The notes below the pieces were generated by a model. The model was not told the origin of the DNA, ran no database searches, and was given only the letters and a program-made list of their open reading frames with translations. From Hymenopus coronatus (lineage: Eukaryota > Arthropoda > Insecta > Mantodea > Hymenopodidae): a stretch of 64,000 bases of DNA. Both the position numbers and the translations under genes were made by a program. This document shows, piece after piece, positions 23,364 through 34,506 of this stretch; the stretch's first letter is position 1; every line of letters begins with the position of its first letter. The stretch lies in the NCBI GenBank assembly GCA_030762935.1, contig CM060899.1:19486501-19550500 (forward strand), given 5' to 3'.

Positions 23364-24118
23364 GTAAGAAGTTAACCGTAAAAGTGTTTAGATATAGTTT
23401 AAACTTCATCATTTTATATAAGGTAAGTTTCAAAATTAGAGCTAAATTGCAATAAAATTGGTGTTGTAATTAAAAAATTTGATTAATTCATAAATTATTG
23501 TAAACACAGAGTTAATTTTGCTATACCAGCATGAATTAAAATAAGAAAAATCTGAAATTATTTAAGGTATAAAAATTAAAGATGCTAGTAACATTAATTT
23601 TTTTTTTTCCTCTCTGTTTGGCTATACTTGAAAACATTCTTTAAGTGTTCAGAACATATAAGTACTTTCATTTTTTTTTTTTCTTCTTCTTTCATTTGTC
23701 CTACTCTATAGGAGTTTAGTTGCATTTCTGTCTTTCACATAATTATTTAAGTTAAAAAAAAAAATGAAGGTTTACAATAGCTTACAGTGTTAAAGGGCCT
23801 AATAGATAATTTTAGGAGATTAAAGACAGTGGTGTAATATAATTTGGAAGAATTTGAGACCCTTAGTTGACCCTTTGTGCTTCCAATGTAATTTCTGGGA
23901 GGAAGGGATGAAGGCATAAAGAATGACCAGATCTGGACATTGAAGTGTGCCAGCATGGATTACTATATTAACATTGAAAAACTCCAAAATAATATTAAGT
24001 AATCAAATAACAACATAAGTTTAAACCTCACTCAAAGTTTTAATTTACTTCAGCAGTTTTGGAGATGGTTTATCTCCATCATCAGCAGTTATTTGAATGG
24101 CTAATCTACCTACTATCT

Positions 24119-24970
24119 TGATATATGGTGGACTTTGTGACAGTGATGTGTTTTAACAATTGAAAGTATGTTGAGTCAAATTTTGTAACACTACATCACT
24201 TACTTTTTATTTCGGAAAACATGTTTCAGAAGCCATGTGCTTCCATTGTCAATTCCTTTGGTCGACTGCCGGCATTGCTTGCTGTGGTGGTTGTCTCTGT
24301 CCCTGGTGGTGGCTTGATGAACCTCTGAATCAGTAGATCGCCTGGCGGGATTTCAAAATTGAAAACGCGGTTCTTGTTTTTCCAACTTTTAATTCTGTCT
24401 TCCTTGTGATGTTTTTGAGGATTTTTGGGCTTCTGTTTATGGTGTGTTTCTCTTTCCAAAAATGCCAAGCTACTGCAGATTTGTCTTCTTGTTTGAGTTT
24501 AATATTTCTGTGGTATTCTTTTGCCCTTGTTTTTATATTTCTTTCATTTTTCACAGTCATTACAGCTGAACTGATGTATTCCTGGTTTGTTTTCTTGTGG
24601 GATATCATTTTTTAATTTAGAATTTGAAATATTTTTTATAGAGTAATTGTTTTTTGGGGCTAGAATGATGTTATTCGTTTGAAGATCCTCTGGAATTTGT
24701 AGAAAGTTGTAGGGTGATATGTAAACTTCTTGGAAAACATATATATTTGGAAAAACAAGAACCGCGTTTTCAATTTTGAAATCCCGCCAGGCGATCTACT
24801 GATTCAGAGGTTCATCAAACCACCACCAGGGACAGAGACAACCTCCACAGCAAGCAATACCGGCAGTCGACCAAAGGAATTGACAATGGAAGCACATGGC
24901 TTCTGAAACATGTTTTCCGAAATAAAAAGTAAGTGATGTGTTACAAAATTCGACTCAACTAACCTTCAAT
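24119..24970 (-). mobile_element. Penelope-like element, family B, with 225 bp inverted arms
   Basis: Inverted arms at 24158-24384 and 24748-24972 are nearly identical. The insertion is flanked by an imperfect 12 bp duplication, TACCTACTATCT at 24107 and TACCTACCATCT at 24971. The spacer and left arm encode, on the minus strand, the end of a PLE protein (SAVAWHFWKEKHTINR, then FEIPPGDLL and PPPGTETTT). A hairpin followed by GAAAC ends each arm. Confidence 0.8.
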
Positions 24971-24984
24971 TACCTACCATCTAT

Positions 24985-25555
24985 TGATTAGTTGTCAGGA
25001 AAGTATATATTTTTTTCTTGCTATTATACGCATTATTACTGTTCTCTTTGAAAATGCAGGAAGACATGCAACACTTTTGATGCTTACTGTACATGGTACA
25101 AATGCAAGCTGTGAAACAGCAAAACTGTCATTAATAGCAAGTAAGCTAAACAATAAACAATTCTCATTAGCAGGGTTGACATTCAGGGTCATAATTCCAG
25201 CAGTTTGTGCCAGAAGTGATGATTATAGCTTGCAGCATTTAGTTTAGCTTTTTGCAGTAGTGAGTGTTCTTTGTTGATCAGCATGAATAGATTTGTGACA
25301 AGAAAGCGGTAAGTTACAGAAGGTAATGACGGCTATGTATTCCAGTTCAAATCTCAGGCTTCAATTTAAGTAATATTAATATTCATTCAAAAACAGCAAC
25401 CCTGGAAGTGACATTTTTTGTGAAAATAGTGCAAGTAAGTGTTGTATTTATTTGATTATTTTAACACATAGTGTATTTAGTTACATGTCCAAAAACACAC
25501 AATAACACAAAAGGTGAAGGTAACATATTTATGACAATATGTGCAACTTGACAAC
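24985..25555. other. Intron DNA without recognised elements
   Basis: No conserved coding frame or repeat landmark was noticed. An 87-codon open frame at 24984-25247 resembles nothing I know. Confidence 0.35.
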
Positions 25556-25559
25556 ATGA

Positions 25560-26220
25560 AAGCATGTGCGTGCGAGCGAGATCTGGTAGGCTCGTGGTGA
25601 GCCTAAGTGTTGTTGCTGAGTACCTACCCAGGTAAGGGTTTAACCACAGGAATGAGGAGGATAGTTAAGATTTTGTATTTTGAGGTTTCGGGTGATGAGG
25701 TAGCGCTACATAGGCTCCTCGAGCAGTTGCATTTTCAGGAGCAGCATCCTTTTCCTTTGCTCCGCTGGTGTTTATTTGTGAAAAATTGTTTTTGTTGGAG
25801 AATTTTGATTGACCTCTCCCAATAGTGGGAGGGGGGAGTACTTAGTTCAGCTATTTTGCTGTTGGCTGGTTTAAAGCCAACCGGGGTTGCCCGCAAGTCA
25901 TGTGTTGTTACCGGGGGTGCCCAAAACTGCCTGTATCGGTGTTCAGTGGGTAAATACTCCCCAGCGATCTGACAAGTGTGTTCTCATGTTTGCCCAATAG
26001 CGTAGAATTTCTGAGCCCCGCGCCTATAACATCTTCCACATATAGGAGGGCCGAAGCTTCATGTAGTAGCCTCAAAGGGAAACGTCAACATACAGAATAT
26101 ATGGACCGGAGTCCTCTATTGTGTACCCGCTGTAACCAGAGAAGCCAGGAGTCTGCTGCCATACCCCACACTTCACAGGCATAGAGCATCAGGGGGACCT
26201 TCACTCTCCTATTTAATCTA
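25560..26220 (+). other. GC-richer island, origin unknown
   Basis: This block is visibly richer in G and C than its surroundings. It contains CCTACCCAGGTAAGGGTTTA, AACCGGGGTTGCCCGCAAG and TTACCGGGGGTGCCCAAAAC. A 68-codon frame at 25978 has two Cys near CTRCNQR. It could be the 5' end of a truncated retrotransposon. I cannot assign it. Confidence 0.35.
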
Positions 26221-26888
26221 TTTATCATGAGCTCACTGTCAGTACATATTGACTGCCAGAGCCATTATCAAATTGCTTTTTGATAGATCAGGGTGTTCTC
26301 TGGTGGTTTGTTAGTGAAACTGAATAAGAAGACGTCTGCTTCTATCACATCAAAATTCATATTCTAGTTATAAAAATGTTTATGTAATCTTCTCTCATAC
26401 TTCTAGTTCACAGCTACATAAAACAATTTGAAAACCAGATCATGGAATTTGATTTGCCAGAAATACACAACTCCTCCTTATTCAGGTTCATCAAGAGACC
26501 ACTGGAGGACACTCCAGGCTATCAACAAATGCACTTAAGAATTGTTCTGGCAATCAATACATACAATGTAAATTCAAGTTCATAATACATGTTTTGCAAA
26601 ATAAAATAAATAAGTGACGCTATTAAAAGCATTCTAAGAATGGAAGATATTGAAAGACAACAAATTATCGTGAGTTGCAGTTTGAAGCTCATGGCAAAGT
26701 ATAGAGAGATGAAAATGGTCTGGACAGGAGATCTACATTGATATATGTGATAAAGCAGCAAGAGAAGGATTTGCAAAGGTGGTTTTGGGTCTGTTGGGTC
26801 CAAGGGTACACAGCAACTCAGTATAGTGATAAGGAAATACTTATTTGTGAAATTTATGGAAATACTTATTTGTGAAATTTATGGAATT

Positions 26889-26889
26889 G

Positions 26890-26968
<79 letters not shown>

Positions 26969-26997
26969 CATCATCATCATTATCATCATCATCATAA
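26889..26997. repeat. ATT/ATC microsatellite
   Basis: About 75 bp of uninterrupted ATT followed by ATC repeats. A duplicated GAAATACTTATTTGTGAAAT block lies just upstream (26833 and 26860). Confidence 0.95.
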
Positions 26998-27305
26998 ACA
27001 ATATTTAGTTTATTCCATTATTAATTTTTTTATGAGCTGCTTTACTGTGTTTGATTCCTACAACAATTTTGATGTTCAAGTAAACTAAAAACTTGGATGT
27101 CAATGTTACTATTACAATTCACCATAGTTTAACGGTATTTCTAGTAATCTGTTATACTATATTAGCATAAGTTTTTTTACTTGCATATGTTTGTAAACAT
27201 TTTATATATAAAATGTTATATTCAGTGTTTTTTATCGTTTTTATATATCTAAATTGATTAGCTAAAAGCCAAAGCTGACACATAATAAAACAATTTTGCA
27301 CACAG

Positions 27306-27519
27306 AGCCTCCGGACCCACCTGTGGATCTAGAAGTGGTGGAAGTGGGTAGTCGAGCAGTGCGGCTATCATGGAGACCACCTTTTGATGGGCACAGCACT
27401 TTACTTGGCTACACGATACAGTATAAAGCAGGAGCAACTGATACTGACGCTGAGTGGCAACATGCCAAAACCCTGAACCTTAGCGTCGCTGCTGTTGAAA
27501 CCAATAATGTCGCCATTGG
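27306..27519 (+). CDS. Dscam: Dscam exon: N-terminal part of FN1
   Basis: 214 nt, phase 1 in and phase 2 out (acceptor ttttgcacacag, donor ATTGG|gtatgt). The start EPPDPPVDLEVVEVGSRAVR is close to the Ig9-FN1 junction of vertebrate DSCAM. It is followed by the FN core tryptophan in LSWRPPFDG and the C strand GYTIQYK. The stretch after EWQHAK is somewhat longer than in typical FN1 repeats, giving a long C'-E region with a possible N-glycosylation site (NLS). Local GC content is clearly above that of the flanking introns. Confidence 0.96.
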
Positions 27520-27539
27520 GTATGTTTAATACATAGTAA

Positions 27540-27878
27540 TATTATAAAGAAAACTTGTGATGTCATTAGATTACATTAAATTAGATTGTGTTTGGTAGGC
27601 TAATGAACATAGAACATGTCAAAACATAAGAAACTATATACAGCAAGTGTAGATAAAAACATTTAAAATTCTTGTATCACAATAATAAACTTCATAAACT
27701 TTCAAGTCCATTAAAATATAAAGAATCACTTAACTTATCCCAATTTAAAAATAAACTCTTCAAATACGTACTTGAGCAATACTGTAATTTCTAAAAATTT
27801 GACCACAGAAAATCCCTATGGTATGTTTTGAAATATTGCATTAAGTTTAATCACACATCCACACAAATTACATTAAAA

Positions 27879-27943
<65 letters not shown>

Positions 27944-28870
27944 ATACTTATATACTCCTTTTTATATGTGTTAATATGTTTATTTTATTCTTGTATTTTG
28001 CTTACCGTCTCACTAAAGGGCAGTACATACCTAGAGCAATATGCTCATTGGGACATTCTATATAAATAATTAATAAAAAAAGAATATGTATATATACATT
28101 ATCAAAACATTAAATATGTAGTTACTTAAAATGTGTCAAGGTCATTTCTCAAAAATACGTATAAAATATATTTCAAAATACATGCAATAAACATTAATTT
28201 TCTACTTAATTTAATGCAATGGTTACTAAACATAAAATAAAATAACTTCACTTAACTTTCAGTCTGTGTCACATCCCCTAGCATTTTCATTCTTTCTTAT
28301 ATGTAATGAATGTCAAAACTTGGTATTAAAATGCACATTTTCAGATATTAAAATATAAGAATATTGATATATTAAAGGCACTTAAACGTTTGCATCCTTA
28401 CTTATGTGTAAAGAGCGTCAAAAAGCCACTGAACTGAAAAGCCCTATTCTTTCTGACAAAAATGGGCTATAAAGTATTCATTCTAATTTCAATTTATAAA
28501 ATTACTAAAACCTAAAAATGATTTACAGATGTCCCAACTTACAAAGGCAGGGGGACATTGCTCTCTAAACAATTTTTCTAATGGACTTGGGCTCCCTAAG
28601 GTGTCAAGATAGATTTATCATTAAAGAAGAAGGAAAAAAAAATGTTTATCAGGCAGAGATGTAAAGAATTGCCTTTATTTCAAAGACAGAGTTCAACTGT
28701 TAAACAAAAGCACTGATGATGCAACTTATTCATAGAATCATTATCTATAATAGAAATCATTTTGCAGCGTCAATATCTATGATCAGTTTCAAAGTTGATA
28801 CAAAATGTAATTCATTTTGTAAGCAAACAAGCAAGCAATAAGGGAATTTAGGAGGTTTATTTCACCCCCA
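27540..28870. other. Intron DNA with an AT microsatellite at 27882-27938
   Basis: A pure AT dinucleotide run of more than 50 bp lies within AT-rich DNA. No coding frame and no shared repeat family were noticed in the rest. Confidence 0.5.
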
Positions 28871-29087
28871 TGGCTGTTTTAGGGCTTATTTTGCCCTTTC
28901 AGCCTTTTGTTTTTATTTGTGGTTAAATTATTTTTACAAGTTTGCCATCTAGCGTTGTTTCCATCTTCCTTCCTTTTTTGGGGGGGGGGTTCTTTATTGA
29001 AAAAACACTTGTACATTATTAAATTAATCTTTCTATTTTTAGAAATTCTGCAAGTATCTGGGCAGTGTCTTCTTTTAAATATTCTCG

Positions 29088-29464
29088 TCATGCTATGTTT
29101 TTGTTGATATTTGTGCGTATTGACTTGAGGTTTTCAGTAAGTTCTTGGTTAAGTTTGGTGTTGAATTTTTTAATTCCCTCAATGTCTTCCGTGATGTGTG
29201 TAAGGATACTGTTCTGGTAGTTGTGTGATTCAAAGTTGGGTCTGTTGAACTCGTTGACCATCTCTATTAGTGTTTCTTGTAGTGTTGTTAGAGTTTGCCA
29301 GAGTGTTGTGATGATTGTGGTAAGTTGTACTTCCATTGCTCTGGGAGGATGCTCTGGAAGTTCCTGTTGTGGCTTCTTTTCCATTGGTCATGGGATCTGC
29401 GGATCAGCGGTGATTGGTTCTTCAATTGTGGTGTTTCATCTTTAGTGTTGAGTCTAGGTGCTGG

Positions 29465-29498
<34 letters not shown>

Positions 29499-29716
29499 GT
29501 GTACTTCCTATTAGTTTGAAGTACGTTTGCTCTTTCTTCATTTGGTGGTGTTATGTTTTGCTGTGGTGTAGTGATGTGCAAATTCTCTCTTGGGTAGAAT
29601 GGGCAGCAAATCTGACTAGGGTAATAATCTACATGTTGTGCAGAGCAGATGTTTAAAATTGTTCCTACTACTGCATACATTTTATTCCATAGATGAGTAC
29701 GTATCATATTGTACAA
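29088..29716 (-). pseudogene. Possible retroelement ORF1-like fragment with a glutamine run
   Basis: Two overlapping minus-strand frames (29716-29288 and 29384-29088) are offset by a frameshift. They encode a region with ICCPFYPRENLH, an 11-residue glutamine run (TTG repeats at about 29465-29498) and a helical tail (QNSILTHITEDIEGIKKF). This layout suits the C-terminal part of a Jockey-type ORF1, but no zinc knuckle is seen. An unrelated hypothetical protein fragment is possible. Confidence 0.3.
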
Positions 29717-30168
29717 ATACCATGAATTAATAAGTCTGTGTTAAATATAATGTGAATTACTAGCTTATAATAATTTAATGATGTGTAATTGAAAATTGTT
29801 TATTGTCTTATCATTTAGCTACAGTGCTACTGTACACACGTATAAAATTAGTGGAATATTTATATCATTGACATGTTCGAATAACAATGTAAATTGTTGT
29901 AAAAGGATAAATAAAAACATACAAAAAAAATCTTTGTATAATAACACTGCATTTTGTTCAAAACTATGTGTAAATAAGGTTGTATTGTGGTTTATAATCC
30001 GCAGATCTGCTTTACCTCTTGTATTGTGAGTGTGTACTTATGAATTTGTTTTGAATTGAGAGATCCAAGATCTTGTCAGGACAAAGACTTCATAGATATA
30101 TTCACAGGGGAATGGAAGTATTTTTAAAATGTTATAATGTGGTTTACAAGTGGTGGGATATGAAATAT

Positions 30169-30405
30169 TTACAATATACTGTATTCTCTTTTCTGCAATC
30201 TAAGTATTTTTATTACATCTTTTGCATTATTCCAGCTTAGTATTCCATAGGTCAATACAGAATGGAAATAAGTAAAGTATATAATTCTCAACTGCGTCTT
30301 GTAAGGTTGTATTGTCGGCAGTGAGATATGAAGTTTTATGCTCCGCAATACTGACAGCATGGTGTTGAGTTGCATTTTCCTGTGTTGTGTCCATATTGGC
30401 AGCAT
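30169..30405 (-). pseudogene. Non-LTR reverse transcriptase tail fragment
   Basis: The minus strand reads TQLRIIYFTYFHSVLTYGIL and then SWNNAKDVIKILRLQKREY. This matches the thumb-region pattern (YYTYFHSVLTYGI, then LQKRAIRII) of Jockey/CR1-like elements. The frame is short and isolated. Confidence 0.75.
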
Positions 30406-30594
30406 CTTCTACACAGCGCTATGCATTTGGTTCAATTGTCTTTTATCCGTACTTCCCTTCCAAGGGAGGTTAGTGCGAAGTTGAGGACTGCGGTGGTTGG
30501 AGTTTATCTTGGAAGTTGGTTCATTTTGTGTGGTGAGAAATCTATTTATAGGAATCAAGGTATCCATTTTTGAGTAACAAGTAGTAACAAACTT

Positions 30595-30690
30595 TTAAAA
30601 TTACAGTGGAAGCACATACCTTCTAAAACATTTTTTCCAATTAATAAAAGTAAGTGAAGTAGTGTTACAAAAATGAAACAAATTAATTTC
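30595..30690 (+). mobile_element. Solo terminus of PLE family B
   Basis: About 90 bp matching the right end of the family B arm: GTGGAAGCACATACCTTCTA, AAACATTTTTTCC and AAAAGTAAGTGAAGTAGTGT. No coding part or second arm is present nearby. Confidence 0.65.
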
Positions 30691-31633
30691 AATTGATTAG
30701 AACATTTCACTGCCACAAAGTCTATTATCTGTCCATTTGTATTTCACTGGCGATGTAAGCAAATCAAAATTTATTCTTCCACAAACGCATGTGTGGTGTT
30801 AAGCCAGTCCTTCTGCCGTATAATTGAAAAACTGCATACCTACATTTGGCAGCAAAAGAAATAGCTGCCTACTTGTTCTCATGTAGTGATTAAGTCTATT
30901 AAATATATAATAAATGAAATACAATAAAATGGTAGGCTACTTGTTATATATTCAGTATGAAATGTAAAATTTTCCTACAAAATTATAAAATGTAGTCATG
31001 TTGGTTTGAAAGTTTGCTGAAATACTGCATACGTTCATCACTCCAACATTTTTTGTGAATTTAGCATTCATAAGACAGTCATACACTGCACATTTTTTTA
31101 CTATGCTATCATAATGCAGTGTATTACCTGGAAGAGCTAATCTGAAGATGGAACTGGTTACATTCCTTAAAGATACGAGTCATTTGTTGCAGTTGCAATC
31201 AAACTGTCTGAATCATCACAGAGATTGATAATTAGTGGCCAACGACAGTGTCCACCTTTCCCTCCTAATCTCATTTGTTTATTCTTCCTGAACAATGTGT
31301 GACACGCATTCACTGCATTTTTCGGCTGTCACTTATTGAAAAGCTGCTTACGCAAAACTTTGTGCCTCGGCTAATTTAAGTGTTTTGTACAGTTTATGCT
31401 GCTTTCGGAACACAAGTACTTTCTATCGTTAAGCTAAGCATATTGCTTAATGAAAAGGTAAGGTACTTGTTACAAAACTTTATATACAATAGGAATAATT
31501 CTTCCCTTGCTTATGTTCCACCACACTGGTATTACATGTTTCCGCCATTACTATTGACTAGAAACAGCTGTTGAACTGCACAACAGATATGCATTGTTAC
31601 ATTAAGAAATAGTGGTTAAATGGTTAATAAATG

Positions 31634-32225
31634 TAATAATAATAATAATAATAATAATAGTAATAATAGTAGTAACAATAGTAATAACAATATTTATTTC
31701 ATCCAGTTTATCATACATATGATTTTGGACATGTCAAGATTATACAGTTACATGTTTACATTTACAATACAATTACAATATTTACATTAACATTAATTAG
31801 TTTCAGAGTTCCTTTAAATTGTATAAACATTTATTTATAAGATATACCCTTAACTTCCTTTCAAATAGTTGTTTAGAAACATCTGCTACAGCTTTAATTT
31901 CTGGTGGTAGTTTGTTATACAGTGTAATTCCAGAAATATGTATATCTTTTAGAGATACACTTTTATTCACTCTATGCCTAAAGTAGTCCAGAACCTCTTG
32001 TAAAGTGATTATGCATGTGGTTGTTTTTAATTGGTTTGAGCTTGTCTATTACATACATTATTGCTTTGAGTACATAGAGAGAGTAGATGGTAAGAAATTT
32101 GTTATGTATAAAAGTTTCTTTACACGATTTCCTTGCTTGTAAGTTAAACGTTATTCTTATACATTTTTTCTGGTATATAAGCAATTTATCCAAATATGCT
32201 TTTGCAGCAGCACCCCAAATTTCAA
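31634..32225 (-). pseudogene. Non-LTR retrotransposon 3' end with an (AAT)n tail
   Basis: On the minus strand 32193-31850 encodes a reverse-transcriptase C-terminus: LLIYQKKCIRITF, FLTIYSLYVLKAIMYV, then GITLYNKLPPEIKAV and VYLINKCLYNL. A noncoding tail follows, ending in AAT/ATT repeats at 31634-31690. The relic at 40943-41700 is from the same family (EYLINKCLYNL-like end). Confidence 0.75.
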
Positions 32226-32261
32226 TCCCATGGGGATAAAAACATGTTGTACCTTATGATA

Positions 32262-32345
32262 TTCAATTCAATTTATCAGTCCTGTAAATCATATACATGA
32301 TATAGGATAAGTCAGTGTTTACAGCTAAGTAGAATATTTCTGTAC
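32262..32345 (-). mobile_element. Short 3' tail of a second non-LTR family
   Basis: ATTCAATTCAATTTATCAGT and GATATAGGATAAGTCAGTGT are the reverse complement of the tail at 52780-52850. This is a severely 5'-truncated insertion. Confidence 0.65.
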
Positions 32346-32528
32346 TCACTCAGCAATTTCAGATGATCCATTTTGTAGTGAAGAAAAGTGGTAAAACGTT
32401 CAGCAACCAATCATAGCTACTGCAACTTGTTGCTTTTGTTTATATTACTGGTGATGTAAGGCTGGACAGAAAATATTGTATTACCAAACGATCCTCATGT
32501 GTCTCTGTATCTTTATATGATAATACTA

Positions 32529-33273
32529 CAAGGTACGTCCAGAAAGTAAGTTCCGTTTAGTAATAAAATTAAATTGTGTACAGATATACAGAATAATTAT
32601 TTATTGCACAAAATTCTACAACTCTTAAACTACTTTTCCACAAAACTGCCGAAATTTTGCAGGCATTTGTCATAGCGTGGCACAAGTTTTTGTATACCTT
32701 CTTCATAGAAGTTTGCCGCCCGTGTCTTCAAAAAATTGGTACCCAATGTGAGCAAAGTTTACGAAATTTCAGTTTTTGGGTAACAATTTCATGAATTAGT
32801 GATCGTGAGCTTTGGGGAAATTCCATAGCGAGAGCACTAATTGTAAACTTGCGGTTTTCCTGGATCTTGTCATCAATTGTGTGAACCAGTTCTTCTGTAA
32901 CCAAAGATGGACGCCCACTTAGTTCTTCATCGTGCTCTTCACTACGTCCTTCATTGAACTGTCTTCTCACCATTGAATCACTCATCGAATTTTGTCCGTA
33001 AACTTCGCAAATTTGCCAATAAATTTCAATTGGTTTCACTTTCATAGCATTCAGAAAATGAATCATAGATCTGATTTCACAAGCGGCGGGATTTTCAATC
33101 AACACCGACATTGTAAACAAGCACAACAAAGCGTATGTGGCTGACAGCGATCTCAAAATGGCGCATGTTTCTTCTCCTTGATACAGAGCGTCTATCATGC
33201 ATTTGCGGAACTGCAATTGCAGCGCTGCAGCAGAGATAAATTGAAACGGAATCTACTTTCTGGACGTACCTCG
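32529..33273 (-). mobile_element. Mariner deletion derivative with intact terminal repeats
   Basis: Bounded by TA on both sides. The left end is CAAGGTACGTCCAGAAAGTA, and the right end read inward is CGAGGTACGTCCAGAAAGTA. The minus strand carries an open 162-codon frame (33216-32728) with the mariner helix-turn-helix region (EIRSMIHFLNAMKVKPIEIY, DSMVRRQFNEG, ELSGRPSLVTEELV) up to KLCSHWVP. After a deletion of the catalytic core the family C-terminus reappears near 32700 (FYEEGIQKLVPRYDKCL, then FVEK and a stop). It lacks the DDD triad, so it could only move in trans. Confidence 0.9.
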
Positions 33274-33328
33274 TATATGTAACACAGAAAGTAATAAAAG
33301 TATTTTGTTTATGTAATATTTGCTGCAG

Positions 33329-33465
33329 GATGGAACAGCCGCATCATACAGCAGTGCTCAGTGGATTACATCCTGCTACAACATACCATATACGCATGCT
33401 TGCTATTAATGCAATTGAACCAAGTGCCTTCACTCAACCAATAGCTGCAAAAACTCAGGAAGAAG
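33329..33465 (+). CDS. Dscam: Dscam exon: C-terminal part of FN1
   Basis: 137 nt, phase 2 in and phase 1 out (acceptor atttgctgcag, donor GAAG|gtaaat). It encodes LSGLHPATTYHIRMLAINAI, a standard FN III E-F region with the conserved L-x-P-x-T-x-Y and the A-x-N of strand F, then IAAKTQEE, which leads into FN2. The donor (gtaaat) is weaker than most in this gene. A Repeat A copy begins about 11 nt after it, and a mariner deletion derivative ends about 55 nt upstream of the exon. Confidence 0.95.
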
Positions 33466-33476
33466 GTAAATATTTT

Positions 33477-34347
33477 TACTTTCTCTATACTCACTATGTA
33501 CATAGTGTATAGAGAATGTATTGCACTCCACCAAAAAATTTGATACCGAGATTTCACCGGAAATATATGTTTTAGGGTCCCCTATATCCAAAAAAAGTAT
33601 TTTCAGAAAAAGGTTCGTGTGTGTGTGTATGTGTGTCCGTGTGTTTGTGTCTGTGAACACGATAACCAAAAAACGAAAAGTTAGTAAAATACCAAACTTG
33701 GTATTTAAATTTAGTATCTTCCAGGGATGCGATACAAAGATTTTGAGAAAAATCCCCCCCAACCCAAATCACCCTTTACATGGAACTTCTTTAGAAACAT
33801 TTGATTTTCTAAAATATGGCTCTAACGATTTTGATTAAAATATCGTATATTAAAGTTATTTATCTGACAAATAAAATGTATATTTTGAATTTTCTGGGAA
33901 TAGCCTCTGAAGGCGGCTACTTTATTCTGGATGAATTTTTCATAACTACTAAACCGTGAGAGATGGACAAAAACTTAACCCACAAAAAACGTGGAGCACG
34001 TTAAAACACACAATTTATGTTATATATTTTTTCGTGGAGTTGATCGTTTTTGAGATATCCTTTTTCTTGGTTTCAGCTTTGAGAAACTTATACTTTTCTC
34101 ATACAGGAATTTGTCAAGTCCTGTCCATACAAAGGAACATCAGTCACATAGCAACCAGCTTTTGGCTTTCACTTTAACCTATGGTACTCCCTTATTTCGC
34201 TTCTACTTACAATAAAGTAAGAAGTAAGACTATTTCTGCTAATTTTTCTCGATTAGCATGAAATAAATAAAAGATAAGCTTATTAACAATAATAATTTAC
34301 GGAGATGTAGAGAAAGTCATGTGAATGGAACACATCAGATTTTTCAA
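33477..34347 (+). repeat. Repeat A copy 5 (reference-like, about 870 bp)
   Basis: It begins TACTTTCTCTATACTCACTA only about 11 nt after the FN1 exon donor and ends at GTGAATGGAACACATCAGAT. It contains every landmark in order and is the most complete copy. Confidence 0.92.
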
Positions 34348-34506
34348 CATATATTAGAATCAAAGCTATCAACACTAAAAATATTTTAGTTACAAAGATT
34401 ACAGAACTGATTGTAGACAATCTGCAACATGGGCAGATGAATAATCAGCATTGTAAACTGAAGAAGATTTGCACTGTTAAACATTTTGTATATACTCCAT
34501 CTTTAA

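Noticed and set aside
23198..23455. An 85-codon protein starting at an ATG just upstream of the Ig9 exon
   Set aside because: The core is the Ig9 exon 23215-23363. The ATG and the tail are intronic and spliced away by clear AG and GT sites.
24984..25247. 87-codon open frame as a small gene
   Set aside because: No motif, no repeat match and no splice-compatible phase with the Dscam exons; the length can arise by chance in this composition.
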